From contig NZ_CP144212.1 in the NCBI RefSeq assembly GCF_041378895.1, forward strand, positions 709,001-773,000: 64,000 nucleotides of DNA. The letters run 5' to 3'. The notes below the pieces were generated by a model. It searched no databases. It was not told where the DNA came from and saw nothing but the letters and a program-made list of their open reading frames with translations. This DNA comes from Dechloromonas sp. ZY10. Its GTDB lineage: Bacteria > Pseudomonadota > Gammaproteobacteria > Burkholderiales > Rhodocyclaceae. This document shows positions 19,956-27,957 of this stretch, piece by piece (position 1 is the first letter of the stretch; each line of letters starts with the position of its first letter). Both the position numbers and the translations under genes were made by a program.

Positions 19956-20980
19956 TGAGTCCGCAAGAGGCTTTGCAACGTGTCATCGAGCATCGCGAAA
20001 TCTTCCACGATGAAATGATTTCGCTGATGCGCCAGATCATGGGCGGCGAGGTGTCGCCGGTGATGATCGCGGCGATTACCGCCGGCTTGCGGGTGAAGAA
20101 GGAAACCATCGGCGAGATTGCTGCCGCAGCTTCGGTGATGCGCGAACTGGCGACGCCGGTCAAGGTCCCGTATGACCGACGGTTCGTTGATATTGTGGGT
20201 ACCGGCGGTGACGCGGCCCACAGTTTCAATATCTCGACTACGTCAATCTTCGTTGCGGCAGCGGCAGGTGCCAAGGTGGCCAAACATGGCGGGCGCAGCG
20301 TGTCATCCAGTTCGGGTAGCGCCGATGTGCTCGAAGCGCTGGGCGCCAATATCATGCTCTCGCCAGAGCAGGTTTCTGCATGCATCGAGGAAACCGGGAT
20401 CGGTTTCATGTTCGCGCCGAATCACCACAGCGCAATGAAGCATGTGGCGCCGGTGCGTCGTGAGATGGGAGTGCGGACACTATTCAATATTCTTGGTCCG
20501 TTGACCAACCCGGCTGCCGCGCCGAACACGCTGATGGGTGTATTCCACCCCGACCTGGTCGGGATTCAGGTGCGTGTGATGCAGCGCTTGGGGGCTGAGC
20601 GGGTGTTGGTCGTGCATGGCAAGGACAATCTCGACGAGATTTCGTTGGGGGCGGCAACGTTGGTCGGTGAATTGAAGGATGGGCAGGTGCACGAATACGA
20701 GGTGCATCCCGAGGATTTCGGGCTCCAGATGCTGTCGCTCAGGAACCTTCGGGTCAATGGCGCCGCTGAATCAAAGGCAATGATGCTCGGGGCACTGGAA
20801 AACCAGCCGGGGGCAGCGCGTGAAATCGTTTGCCTGAATGCTGGCGCGGCGCTCTACGTCGCCAATGTTGCCGATAGTATCGGCGACGGTATTGCCCGGG
20901 CGCGCGAGGCTATTGCCAGCGGTGCAGCGCGCACTAAGCTCGACCAGTTCGTGCAGTGTACGCAGCGACTGGCAGCCTAA
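19955..20980 (+). CDS. trpD: Anthranilate phosphoribosyltransferase
   Basis: This 341-residue enzyme joins anthranilate to PRPP, the second step of tryptophan synthesis. The PRPP-binding loop is [16 protein letters not shown], and [21 protein letters not shown] is the typical anthranilate/PRPP segment. The ATG at 19955 shares its A with the trpG stop codon. An upstream GTG at 19952 is also in frame but less likely. The gene is followed by trpC after 19 bases. Confidence 0.97.
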   Translation: MSPQEALQRVIEHREIFHDEMISLMRQIMGGEVSPVMIAAITAGLRVKKETIGEIAAAASVMRELATPVKVPYDRRFVDIVGTGGDAAHSFNISTTSIFVAAAAGAKVAKHGGRSVSSSSGSADVLEALGANIMLSPEQVSACIEETGIGFMFAPNHHSAMKHVAPVRREMGVRTLFNILGPLTNPAAAPNTLMGVFHPDLVGIQVRVMQRLGAERVLVVHGKDNLDEISLGAATLVGELKDGQVHEYEVHPEDFGLQMLSLRNLRVNGAAESKAMMLGALENQPGAAREIVCLNAGAALYVANVADSIGDGIARAREAIASGAARTKLDQFVQCTQRLAA

Positions 20981-20999
20981 TTTCATTGAACGGAACAAG

Positions 21000-21788
21000 A
21001 TGTCGGATATTCTGAAAAAAATCGTCGCCACCAAGCACGAGGAAGTTGCTGCTGCGCTCGCAGTCAAGCCGTTGTCTGTGCTCGAAGCCGAGGCTGCGGC
21101 CCAGGCTCCAGCCCGCGATTTCGTCGCGGCGATTCGCAACAGGATTGCTCACGGTCAACCGGCGGTTATTGCCGAAATCAAGAAAGCCAGCCCGTCCAAA
21201 GGGGTGATTCGCGAAAATTTTCATCCGGCCGAAATTGCCCGCAGCTATGCACAAAACGGTGCTGCCTGTCTGTCGGTACTGACCGATCGGCAGTATTTCC
21301 AGGGGGCTCAGTCTTATCTCGAGGAGGCTCGCGCGGCTTGCCACCTGCCGGTCTTGCGCAAGGATTTCATGGTCGACGCCTACCAGGTGGTTGAAGCGCG
21401 GGCGATGGGGGCTGATTGCATTCTGTTGATCGCTGCTGCGCTGGATCTGCCGCAAATGCAGGCATTGGAGCAGGTTGCTCAGCAATTGGGTATGGCCGTG
21501 CTGGTCGAGGTGCATGATGGCGATGAGCTGACTGCTGCGTTGCAGTTGCAAACTCCGTTGATTGGCATCAATAACCGTAACCTGCGGACTTTCGAAGTGA
21601 CTCTGCAGACCACGCTTGACCTGCTGGCGAGAATTCCCGAAGGGCGTATCGTGGTGACTGAAAGCGGTATTCTGAAGCCAGAGGATGTGGCATTGATGCG
21701 GAGTCACCGGGTCGGCTCCTTTCTGGTCGGCGAAGCCTTCATGCGCGCAGAGGATCCTGGGCAGGAGTTGGCTCGGCTGTTTGCCTGA
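21000..21788 (+). CDS. trpC: Indole-3-glycerol phosphate synthase
   Basis: This 262-residue TIM-barrel enzyme closes the indole ring. The catalytic Lys motif is [17 protein letters not shown], the second strand shows [13 protein letters not shown], and the end carries [12 protein letters not shown] and [12 protein letters not shown]. The start is [16 protein letters not shown] at 21000; the longer frame running into trpD is rejected. It is the last gene of trpGDC and ends in a strong terminator. It is a single-domain protein, not fused to trpF. Confidence 0.97.
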   Translation: MSDILKKIVATKHEEVAAALAVKPLSVLEAEAAAQAPARDFVAAIRNRIAHGQPAVIAEIKKASPSKGVIRENFHPAEIARSYAQNGAACLSVLTDRQYFQGAQSYLEEARAACHLPVLRKDFMVDAYQVVEARAMGADCILLIAAALDLPQMQALEQVAQQLGMAVLVEVHDGDELTAALQLQTPLIGINNRNLRTFEVTLQTTLDLLARIPEGRIVVTESGILKPEDVALMRSHRVGSFLVGEAFMRAEDPGQELARLFA

Positions 21789-21819
21789 AACGGTGGTGGC
21801 AAGCCGAGGGGGCGGGTTA

Positions 21820-21849
21820 AAGCCGCAAGCGCAAGCTGCGGCTTTTTTG
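21820..21849 (+). terminator. Intrinsic terminator of trpGDC
   Basis: AGCCGCA (21821-21827) pairs with TGCGGCT (21837-21843) across a short loop and is followed by a T-run. It lies 32 bases after the trpC stop. Confidence 0.92.
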
Positions 21850-22107
21850 TTACCCCTGTCCGTCCTGTAAGCGATTAGCGTCTTCTCCGGCAACAGAGAA
21901 GGGTAAATGGAGCCAGAGGAGGGTGGCTGTTGCGGGCCGGGTGTTGCGGGAATGCAACAGGGTCGGGGATGGAGTCTTGTTTTGCGGCAAATGGCGTTTG
22001 TGTTGCCAGAGGGGTATGCCAGAATCCCCCCAACTTCTCGATCCGAGAGGTAAAGCTTGGTTTTGCCCCCGGGGAAAACCAAAACTAACCACTAAGGAGA
22101 AATTTTG
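21850..22107 (+). promoter_or_regulatory. Control region and structured 5' leader of the porin gene
   Basis: No gene is seen between the trpC terminator and the porin. Near the porin start two hairpins stand out: CTTCTCG / CGAGAGG (22034-22050), and TTGGTTTT (22057-22064) paired with AAAACCAA (22075-22082). They are followed by a strong ribosome site (AAGGAGA) and the ATG. Such leaders often stabilise an abundant porin mRNA or expose it to small-RNA control. A promoter could not be fixed with confidence. A long antisense frame covering this region and the porin is a codon-bias shadow. Confidence 0.5.
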
Positions 22108-23175
22108 ATGCAGAAGAAACTGATCGCTCTGGCCGTCGCCGGCCTGGCCTCCACCGCTGCTTTCGCCCAAACCAACGTCACCGTTTACGGTGTCATGGAT
22201 GCAACCTTTGACTACGTTGGCGCCTCCCAGAGCACCGCCGCTACCAAGGTCAAGAACGACGCTCGCGTCTCCGCCAACAGCTCCTACCTGGGCTTCAAGG
22301 GCGTTGAAGACCTGGGCAACGGCCTGAAGGCTGTGTTCCAGATCGAAGGCGGCCTGACCAGCGACGCCGCTGGCGCTTGGGGCGGTGCAAACCGTGACAC
22401 CTACGTCGGTCTGACCGGTGGTTTCGGTACCGTTGTTGCTGGTAACCTGACCGCTGCTGGCCGCGCTCTGGGTGCCAAGGTTGACGTCAACTCCGGCGCT
22501 ACCGGCATCGGCTACCAAGGCGCCCTGTACGGCAAGATCGCCGGCACCACCTCCGGTGTTGATGATCGTACCGCCAACGCCATCGCTTACATCTCCCCGA
22601 ACTTCAACGGCTTCTCCGCTCTGGCTGCTTGGGGCGCTGGTTCCGAGCAGAAGGACACCGCTGCTCGCACCGACAACGTTTGGTCGCTGGGTCTGAACTA
22701 CGCTGCTGGCCCGTTCTACGCTGGCTACGCCTACACCCAAGTTGACAACGTCGTTGGCAACACCGATGCCAAGGCCAAGAGCCACCGTCTGGGCGGCACC
22801 TTCAACTTCGGCGCTGGCCAAGTTGGTCTGCTGTGGGATCGCACCGATGCCAACACCTCTGACAGCACCGACAGCGCCCGTAACGTCTGGTTGCTGAACG
22901 GTAAGTTCAACGTTGGTGCCAAGGGCGCCGTCATCGCCGGTTACGGCAAGGCTGGCGACGTCGGTAACGTCAACAACACCGGCGCTACCCACGCTTTCGT
23001 TGGTTACGAGCACAGCCTGTCCAAGCGTACCGTCCTGAAGGCCATCTACGCTCAAGTTCGTAACGAAGCTGGCGCTTCCTACAACTTCTACAACGCCGCT
23101 ACCGGTTCCGTCGGTGGTGTTGTTGCTGGCAACGATCCGAAGGGCTTCCAGTTCGGTATCCGTCACTCCTTCTAA
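22108..23175 (+). CDS. General outer-membrane porin (Gram-negative porin family)
   Basis: This 355-residue protein has a signal peptide (MQKKLIALAVAGLASTAAFA, cut before QTNVTVYGV). Its beta-barrel sequence is typical of betaproteobacterial OmpC-like porins: SYLGFKGVEDLGNGLKAVFQ near the N-terminus and a C-terminal FQFGIRHSF ending in Phe. It should form a trimeric channel for small solutes. Codon choice is strongly biased (CTG, GGC, AAC, GCT) compared with its neighbours, as expected for one of the cell's most abundant proteins. It has an AAGGAGA ribosome site, a structured leader and its own terminator, so it is a single-gene unit. Confidence 0.95.
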   Translation: MQKKLIALAVAGLASTAAFAQTNVTVYGVMDATFDYVGASQSTAATKVKNDARVSANSSYLGFKGVEDLGNGLKAVFQIEGGLTSDAAGAWGGANRDTYVGLTGGFGTVVAGNLTAAGRALGAKVDVNSGATGIGYQGALYGKIAGTTSGVDDRTANAIAYISPNFNGFSALAAWGAGSEQKDTAARTDNVWSLGLNYAAGPFYAGYAYTQVDNVVGNTDAKAKSHRLGGTFNFGAGQVGLLWDRTDANTSDSTDSARNVWLLNGKFNVGAKGAVIAGYGKAGDVGNVNNTGATHAFVGYEHSLSKRTVLKAIYAQVRNEAGASYNFYNAATGSVGGVVAGNDPKGFQFGIRHSF

Positions 23176-23203
23176 TCTGACTCGTTCAGTTTAGTTTGAG
23201 AAA

Positions 23204-23234
23204 AACGACCGCCTTTAGGCGGTCGTTTTTTTTT
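23204..23234 (+). terminator. Intrinsic terminator of the porin gene
   Basis: AACGACCGCC (23204-23213) pairs with GGCGGTCGTT (23218-23227) over a TTTA loop, and a run of nine T follows. It is one of the strongest terminators in the window. Confidence 0.96.
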
Positions 23235-23536
23235 GTCCCTGTTTTTGTGTCCCTGCCAGGGGGGCTCGATAGACAAAGTCATCGGCAACTTGGTGAAGTC
23301 TGTTTTGGCGAGAGGGTAGTTGCGGCGATTGGGTTGGCTCCTGCCTGACCCCTCATTCGGCGCCATCTCTACAAAGAGAAAAAATTGCGCTGAGCGGCAC
23401 ACTGCCCAGCCGAAAGAGTGCATCCAACCAACTAACCTGGTCTCAGCCTTAGCGGCACGGCACCTGCAACCGGAGGGTTTTAGGGGGGGGGCTGGTCTTT
23501 GGATCTTGTGTTTGGTGTTGGGCGCGAGGTCCGGGG
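23235..23536. other. Non-coding stretch between the porin and the IS element
   Basis: About 300 bases hold no gene I can support. A minus-strand frame of 125 codons spans it, but it reads through the porin terminator, has no recognisable domain and begins inside the IS end. Base use is less GC-rich than the neighbouring genes and includes a run of G near 23484. It may be remnant DNA from an older rearrangement, which is inference. Confidence 0.4.
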
Positions 23537-23564
23537 TGTATTGACCCAATAGAACCTGCTCAAC

Positions 23565-24415
23565 TTATCTCGCTAAAGCATACGCCTCGGCGGGGATTTT
23601 CATGCCAAGTGCCTGATGTGGGCGCTTTTGGTTGTAGAAATTAATCCAGTCTCCAATGACCCGACAGGCATGCTGCAGGGTCTCGAAACGGTAGCGATGG
23701 ACATACGCTCCTTCAGCGTCTGAATCAGTCGCTCAATCAAGCCGTTCTGCTGCGGCGTGTAGGGCGTGATGAATTCCTGCTGCAGACCATAACTCTTGAC
23801 CAGCGCCGTGTAGCTGCGACTAGTGAAGACCAAACCATTGTCTGAGCGGAGCAGGAAGGTTTGATCTACCTTGCCCAGCGTTCCGAATCGAGAGATCAGG
23901 GCTTGTTCCAAGGCAGACTCGGCCGTCCTGGATTTTCCGCTTCGGGATAAAGGCCACCCTAACAGTTTGCGACTACAGCAGTCAGCCACCAGCGCCAAGG
24001 TCACCCAGCCGTCTCGGCCTGTCCAGACCCGGCAGAGGTCCGTGGCCCAGCGCTCGTTCGGCTTCTCTGGCGCTGAAACCTTGGCTTCGATCCGTGGCGG
24101 GAAACCCACCGCCCGCTTCCTGACCCGCCAGCCCTTGATCTGGAAGATGCGCTGCACCGTATTCTTGTTCATCGACAGGAGATGCGCCACCGTCCGGTAG
24201 CCAAACGAGGGATTCTCCTCGATCATCGTCTTGATCTGTGCCACCAGCGATTCCTGAACTTTGGGTGGCGACTTCACCGGCCGGTAGTAGAACGTACGGC
24301 GTGACACTTCGAACTACTGCCACAGCTTGTTGATCGAGACTTCGATGCCGTCGAGTCCCTGGCGGATCATCTCGATCACTTCTCTTCCTCGCCCAGCAGG
24401 GACTGCGTTTTTTTT
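23565..24415 (-). pseudogene. IS3-family OrfB transposase, broken
   Basis: The DDE integrase core is clear: ERWATDLCRV, LLRSDNGLVF and QQNGLIERLIQTLKE supply the two Asp and the Glu. An in-frame TAG at 24314-24316 (after VSINKLWQ, before FEVSRRTFYYRP) cuts the N-terminal part. A single-base frameshift near 23705 moves the conserved C-terminus into another frame, where YVHRYRFETLQHACRV and NFYNQKRPHQALGMKI can be read up to the TAA at 23565. The element also holds a broken orfA. No active transposase can be made from this copy. Confidence 0.85.
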
Positions 24416-24690
24416 CGTGCACGTAGCTCCAGCATCGCTTCGCCGTAGGCTTCCTGAAGTGCTTTGATCTGCTTCTCGTACTGCTCCCGGATATCCAGCG
24501 GATTGGCTCTCAATGCGTTCTCCATGCCCCGCTTGGCTTCATCAACCCAGGTTTCAATCTCCGAGGGTGGCAAGTCAAAGGCTCGACTGGCCTCTGATAT
24601 CCTCGGCTTGCCTTACACAATCTCACTCACCAACGCGCTCTTGCGCTTGGCTGTCCAGCATTTGATTTCCTCATCCATGACCATGCTCAT
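24376..24690 (-). pseudogene. IS3-family OrfA, interrupted by a stop codon
   Basis: The frame starts at the ATG at 24690 (MSMVMDEEIKCWTAKRKSAL) and would continue through SEASRAFDLPPSEIETWVDE to the A8 slippage site. After VSEIV there is an in-frame TAA where related elements have a Gln codon, consistent with a C-to-T change. The helix-turn-helix DNA-binding segment is therefore split. An internal start could give only the C-terminal 65 residues. Confidence 0.8.
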
Positions 24691-24777
24691 CGTCAAACTC
24701 CTTCAAGGCTAACGCGTGAGCAGATTTTTACTGGGTCAATACAGGGAGGCATTTCCGAAGTGGCGTTTCACGGCAAC

Positions 24778-24803
24778 AAAAAGGCGATCCTTGGATCGCC
24801 TTT
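24778..24803 (-). terminator. Intrinsic terminator of the downstream phasin gene
   Basis: On the minus strand, GGCGATCC and GGATCGCC (24800-24783) form an 8-bp stem followed by TTTTT. It lies about 20 bases beyond the phasin stop and close to the IS right end. Confidence 0.92.
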
Positions 24804-24822
24804 GGTGTGGGTATTTGCCTAT

Positions 24823-25389
24823 TTATTTGCTGGTGCTGCTTTTCCGTGCTGCAGCTGCCGTGGCGCTTTTGGTTGGCGCGGTGGTTTGGCTGGCGGTGTT
24901 CAGGTTGGCTTCGGCGATGTCGCTCAATTGCTTGGCCATCGAGGTCATGCTGCCGAACGCCTTGTTCGATGCGTCGAGCAGAGATTGCATGCCGGCGGCA
25001 AAAATGTCGCCGCCCACCGGGGTATTTGCCTTGGCCTTGGCGACGGCTGTGTTGGCGTTTTGGGTGAAGCTGCTGTACTGCGCTTCCATCACTGCCGTGA
25101 CTTCCTTTTGCATCTCGCTACCCAGTTCATAGAGGCTGCGTGAATAGTCCATCCACTTGTCGAGATTCGGGCGGGCCAGTTCGCTATTGAGTTTGGCCAG
25201 GGTATTTGCATCCTTGGCGCCCATCAGCTGTTGGGTGGTGGCGACGGTGGTGTTGAAAAACTCGCGCGAGGCAGCCATGTTCAGCGCGGTCAGGCGCTCC
25301 AGGCCGTTGAAGGCAGTGCGCAGCAAGGCCATCATCACTTCGGTGTTGGCTTTCTGGGCGGCGGCCAGTTGATCCAGATTGTTGCTCAT
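24823..25389 (-). CDS. Phasin family protein (second of a tandem pair)
   Basis: This 188-residue helical protein has the phasin pattern: an N-terminal amphipathic helix (NLDQLAAAQKANTEVMMALL), a core with LMGAKDANTLAKLNSELARPNLDKW and SRSLYELGSEMQKEV, and an Ala/Lys-rich tail. Phasins coat polyhydroxyalkanoate granules. The start at 25389 has GGAGAACCCTC before it, so the longer frame to 25458 is rejected. It lies behind a second phasin gene on the same strand, with a terminator between them, so each may be partly independent. The two proteins are clearly related but diverged. Confidence 0.92.
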   Translation of the reverse strand: MSNNLDQLAAAQKANTEVMMALLRTAFNGLERLTALNMAASREFFNTTVATTQQLMGAKDANTLAKLNSELARPNLDKWMDYSRSLYELGSEMQKEVTAVMEAQYSSFTQNANTAVAKAKANTPVGGDIFAAGMQSLLDASNKAFGSMTSMAKQLSDIAEANLNTASQTTAPTKSATAAAARKSSTSK

Positions 25390-25422
25390 GAGGGTTCTCC
25401 AGTCTGGTTGCGGTGCGGATGG

Positions 25423-25452
25423 AAAAAAGCCCCTGCCCAAGGCAGGGGCTTT
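25423..25452 (-). terminator. Intrinsic terminator between the two phasin genes
   Basis: On the minus strand, AGCCCCTGCC (25450-25441) pairs with GGCAGGGGCT (25437-25428) over a 3-base loop, and TTTTT follows. It should separate most transcription of the two phasins. Confidence 0.93.
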
Positions 25453-25469
25453 CATCAATTTAGCCCAAA

Positions 25470-26024
25470 TTACTTCTTTTTGGCAGCAGCGGCAGAGGCG
25501 CCTACAGCCTTGACGGTGGCATTGGTCGCGGCGGCTACGTTGGCTTCGGCGATTTCGGCGACTTGCTTGGCAGCCTTGTTCATGTTGTCGAAGGCGGAGT
25601 TGGCGGCAGCGATGGCGCTCTTGACTGCAGCAACGGCAACGTCCGAGCCGGCGGGGGCGGACTTGGCGGCCTGGTCGAGGAGGCCGGCCACGGTCTTCTG
25701 GAACTCGCCGAACTGGGACTCAACCATCTTGGACAGTTCTTCCTGGGTCTGGGCGGAGATTTCGTAGACCGAGCGAGAGTAGGCGACGGCCTTTTCGACG
25801 TTCGGCTGAGCCAGTGAGGCCTGAATCGACAGGGCTTCCTGAACGTCCTTGGCGCCCATCAGCGCCTTGGCGCCGGAGACGGAGTCTTCAACGACCGAGC
25901 GGGCGGTGTTCAGGTTCAGAGCGGCGATGCGCTCGGCGGAAGCGAGGGCGGTGTTGGCCAGGGACAGCAGGGAGTCAACGGTAGCCTTGTTGGCGGCAGC
26001 GAATTGCTCGGGGGTGGTGAACAT
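25470..26024 (-). CDS. Phasin family protein (first of a tandem pair)
   Basis: This 184-residue phasin begins MFTTPEQFAAANKATVDSLL and has the conserved block LMGAKDVQEALSIQASLAQP followed by SRSVYEISAQTQEELSKM. It ends in an Ala/Lys tail (AAAAKKK). It should cover polyhydroxyalkanoate granules. CAGGAGATATCC precedes the ATG, so the start is firm. A near-perfect sigma70 promoter lies about 100 bases upstream, which fits strong expression when polymer is stored. It is followed by a terminator and a second phasin. Confidence 0.94.
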   Translation of the reverse strand: MFTTPEQFAAANKATVDSLLSLANTALASAERIAALNLNTARSVVEDSVSGAKALMGAKDVQEALSIQASLAQPNVEKAVAYSRSVYEISAQTQEELSKMVESQFGEFQKTVAGLLDQAAKSAPAGSDVAVAAVKSAIAAANSAFDNMNKAAKQVAEIAEANVAAATNATVKAVGASAAAAKKK

Positions 26025-26113
26025 GGATATCTCCTGAATGTAAATCATGTATTGCGGCGAAAACCGGCAGCACAGTCATTTATACTTCATGTTGCACTGC
26101 ATCATGAGACATC

Positions 26114-26141
26114 ATTATAGAGTTCGTTGCTATGCTGTCAA
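26114..26141 (-). promoter_or_regulatory. Strong sigma70 promoter of the phasin gene
   Basis: On the minus strand TTGACA (26141-26136) and TATAAT (26119-26114) are both perfect consensus hexamers with a 16-base spacer. A TGC-rich imperfect inverted repeat (TGCAGTGCAA) lies just downstream of the -10, where a repressor such as PhaR could act. The promoter is seen directly; the operator is inferred. Confidence 0.8.
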
Positions 26142-26213
26142 CCTCTTTTTTGTGCGCTGCAGCAAATCCTGTTTTTGCGTTACAAATCAGGGGGGTGGCG
26201 GCTTGTCAGCAAG

Positions 26214-26843
26214 CTACTCCGCGAGTGTTGGTGCCGGCGGTGTGATGCTGTTCGCTCCCCGCAGCTGCAGGCTGTCGCTACGTGGTGTCGGGGCAGCGGT
26301 GAGTTCCTCTGGCATGCTCTTGTTGCGCGGCTGGATAACCGCGCGGACTCGTGCGGCCGGGGTGCCGGGAGTTTTCCGGTCGCCGATGGTGGCCATGTAT
26401 TTTTCGCCGATTGCGTCATACCAGATGTAGTCGCCCTTGATTTCATCCTCGCCGCTGCGTACCCAGGCACGATGGAAGAGTTCGGCAATTTCGTCTCGGC
26501 TGCTGTACTCGATGCGTTCGGCCTGGCCCTCGACGTACTCGTCCCGTCCCTCGCGTTTCTGGCGGAAACGGGCCAGGCCGTTGCGGCTGCCGAAGGCGAT
26601 GCCTTTCTGGAAACCGTAGGCGTCTTCGCTGACGACGATGCGTTCGGCTTTGAGGACCAAGGTCCCTTTGGTCAGCACGACGTCACCTTCAAGGATTTGC
26701 TGCTTCTTGGCATCGTCGATGGTGACGCGGTTGGCTTCCAGCAGCATCGGCTTGTCGCGGTCGGCGCGTTCGGCATGGCCGGTGCTGGCGGCGAGCAGGC
26801 TGCCCAGGGTTGCGAGTAACAGGCAAAGGGGGCGCAGTTTCAT
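26214..26843 (-). CDS. lptA: Lipopolysaccharide transport periplasmic protein LptA
   Basis: This 209-residue protein has a signal peptide (MKLRPLCLLLATLGSLLAAS...GHA) and an OstA/LptA beta-jellyroll domain: MLLEANRVTIDDAKKQQILEG and VVLTKGTLVLKAERIVV. It forms the periplasmic bridge for LPS between LptC and LptD. The start at 26843 overlaps the lptC stop by four bases. The C-terminal tail is long and Pro/Thr-rich. In most Proteobacteria lptB and rpoN follow directly; here a phasin promoter follows instead. Confidence 0.92.
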   Translation of the reverse strand: MKLRPLCLLLATLGSLLAASTGHAERADRDKPMLLEANRVTIDDAKKQQILEGDVVLTKGTLVLKAERIVVSEDAYGFQKGIAFGSRNGLARFRQKREGRDEYVEGQAERIEYSSRDEIAELFHRAWVRSGEDEIKGDYIWYDAIGEKYMATIGDRKTPGTPAARVRAVIQPRNKSMPEELTAAPTPRSDSLQLRGANSITPPAPTLAE

Positions 26844-27421
26844 TGCGAATCTCGTTGACGGATGTGGCTGCCCTGAACTTGTGACAGCAGCGTAAAGGTA
26901 GCAGCGTTGTTGTCGAGGCGCATCCCGGTGCCCTGGAGCCATGAGCTGCCTTGGTCGATGCGCACTGGGCTGGCGGTGAAGCCGATGCCTAGATCGGGTT
27001 GAACCGTCAGGTCGGGCATCCGGGCGACCGTACCCGGTTGCCCAGGGCTGCCGGGGCGGGTGGCAGTAACCTCTCCCCAGAGATAAACGGTTTCGCCATT
27101 GCTGCTGGCGCGGGCGTTGTGAGCCCGGAGTTCAAGCGGCTCACCGTTGTCGCGCAGGGTGAGAAGGCGCGGCTGGCGCAATTCGGAGCTGTCGTCATCC
27201 GGGAAATGCACCAGATACGGGGCTTGCAGGCGGTACTTCAATTGACCACTTTCGCTGAAGCGGCGGATTTCGAAGTCTTCAGCAATCGCATCCGGATCGT
27301 GCCGCAATTTGCCGTTGTTGATCGGATTTTCATGGTCGACTGCGTTTTGCAGCAAAAAAGTCAGGCCGGCCAGCAAGGTCAGCAAGATCAGGGGAAAGAG
27401 CTGGTTGCTGGAAATTTTCAT
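26840..27421 (-). CDS. lptC: LPS export system protein LptC
   Basis: This 193-residue protein has one N-terminal membrane anchor (LFPLILLTLLAGLTFLLQ) and a periplasmic LptC-type domain (DPDAIAEDFEIRRFSESGQ, LLTLRDNGEPLELRA, GETVYLWGEV). It receives LPS from LptBFG and passes it to LptA. It overlaps kdsC upstream and lptA downstream by four bases each, so kdsD-kdsC-lptC-lptA is one tightly coupled unit. Confidence 0.92.
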   Translation of the reverse strand: MKISSNQLFPLILLTLLAGLTFLLQNAVDHENPINNGKLRHDPDAIAEDFEIRRFSESGQLKYRLQAPYLVHFPDDDSSELRQPRLLTLRDNGEPLELRAHNARASSNGETVYLWGEVTATRPGSPGQPGTVARMPDLTVQPDLGIGFTASPVRIDQGSSWLQGTGMRLDNNAATFTLLSQVQGSHIRQRDSQ

Positions 27422-27957
27422 GACCGGGTCGGCAGGTAGGGGGCCTGTGCGGCGCTCAACTTGTCTTGTGCGGCAAGGATGAATTCGGCTGCTTCGCGAA
27501 CTGCGCCCTGGCCTCCGCTTGCATGGGTCAGTAACTGGGCCTGCTCGCGGACCAACGGACGGGCATTGGCTGGTGCAATGGCGAGGCCGCAGGCGTGCAT
27601 CGCGCGCAGGTCGATCAGGTCGTCCCCCATGAAAGCGCAGTTCTCCCAGTCGAGTCCGAGTTCTTGACGCAGGTGATCGAGAACGCTGAGCTTGTCGCCA
27701 ACACCTTGGTAGACGTGCGAGATGCCGAGATCGGCGGCGCGCTTGGCGACGACCCCGGAGTTACGTCCGGTGATGATTGCCAGTTCCAGACCGACGCTTT
27801 GCAGCAATTTGAGGCCCAAGCCATCCTGAACATTGAATGTCTTTAGCTCATGCCCGTCATCGGTATAGTGCAGGCCTCCATCGGTCATCACCCCGTCGAT
27901 GTCGAAGGCAATCAGGCGGATGCGGGCGGCGCGGGCTTGCGCGAGTTTTTCTTTCAT
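27418..27957 (-). CDS. kdsC: 3-deoxy-D-manno-octulosonate 8-phosphate phosphatase
   Basis: This 179-residue C0-type HAD phosphatase without a cap domain makes free Kdo for lipid A. Motif I is FDIDGVMTDGGLHY (Asp19 and Asp21), motif II is IITGRNSGVV, and motif IV is FMGDDLIDL. Its length is typical of KdsC. It lies between kdsD, whose stop it touches, and lptC. Confidence 0.95.
   Translation of the reverse strand: MKEKLAQARAARIRLIAFDIDGVMTDGGLHYTDDGHELKTFNVQDGLGLKLLQSVGLELAIITGRNSGVVAKRAADLGISHVYQGVGDKLSVLDHLRQELGLDWENCAFMGDDLIDLRAMHACGLAIAPANARPLVREQAQLLTHASGGQGAVREAAEFILAAQDKLSAAQAPYLPTRS

Larger units (their letters stand above)
23537..24743 (-). mobile_element. IS3-family insertion sequence, inactivated
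   Basis: The element is 1207 bp. The ends are imperfect inverted repeats: left TGTATTGACCCAATA, and right (complement) TGTATTGACCCAGTA. A 3-base GGG flanks both sides, fitting an IS3-type target duplication. It carries orfA and orfB on the minus strand, with an A8 slippage site (24408-24415) at the end of orfA where a programmed -1 shift would make the OrfAB transposase. Both reading frames are broken (see the two pseudogenes), so this copy is dead. It lies in intergenic DNA between the porin and the phasins and interrupts no recognisable gene. Confidence 0.88.

Noticed and set aside
21850-23166. 438-codon minus-strand frame covering the porin
   Set aside because: It is exactly antisense to the porin, is a low-complexity Val/Gly/Ser-rich string, and arises from the strong codon bias of the porin gene. 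No ribosome site or domain is seen.
23172-23549. 125-codon minus-strand frame between IS and porin
   Set aside because: It crosses the porin terminator, starts in the IS terminal repeat, has no ribosome site and shows no domain.
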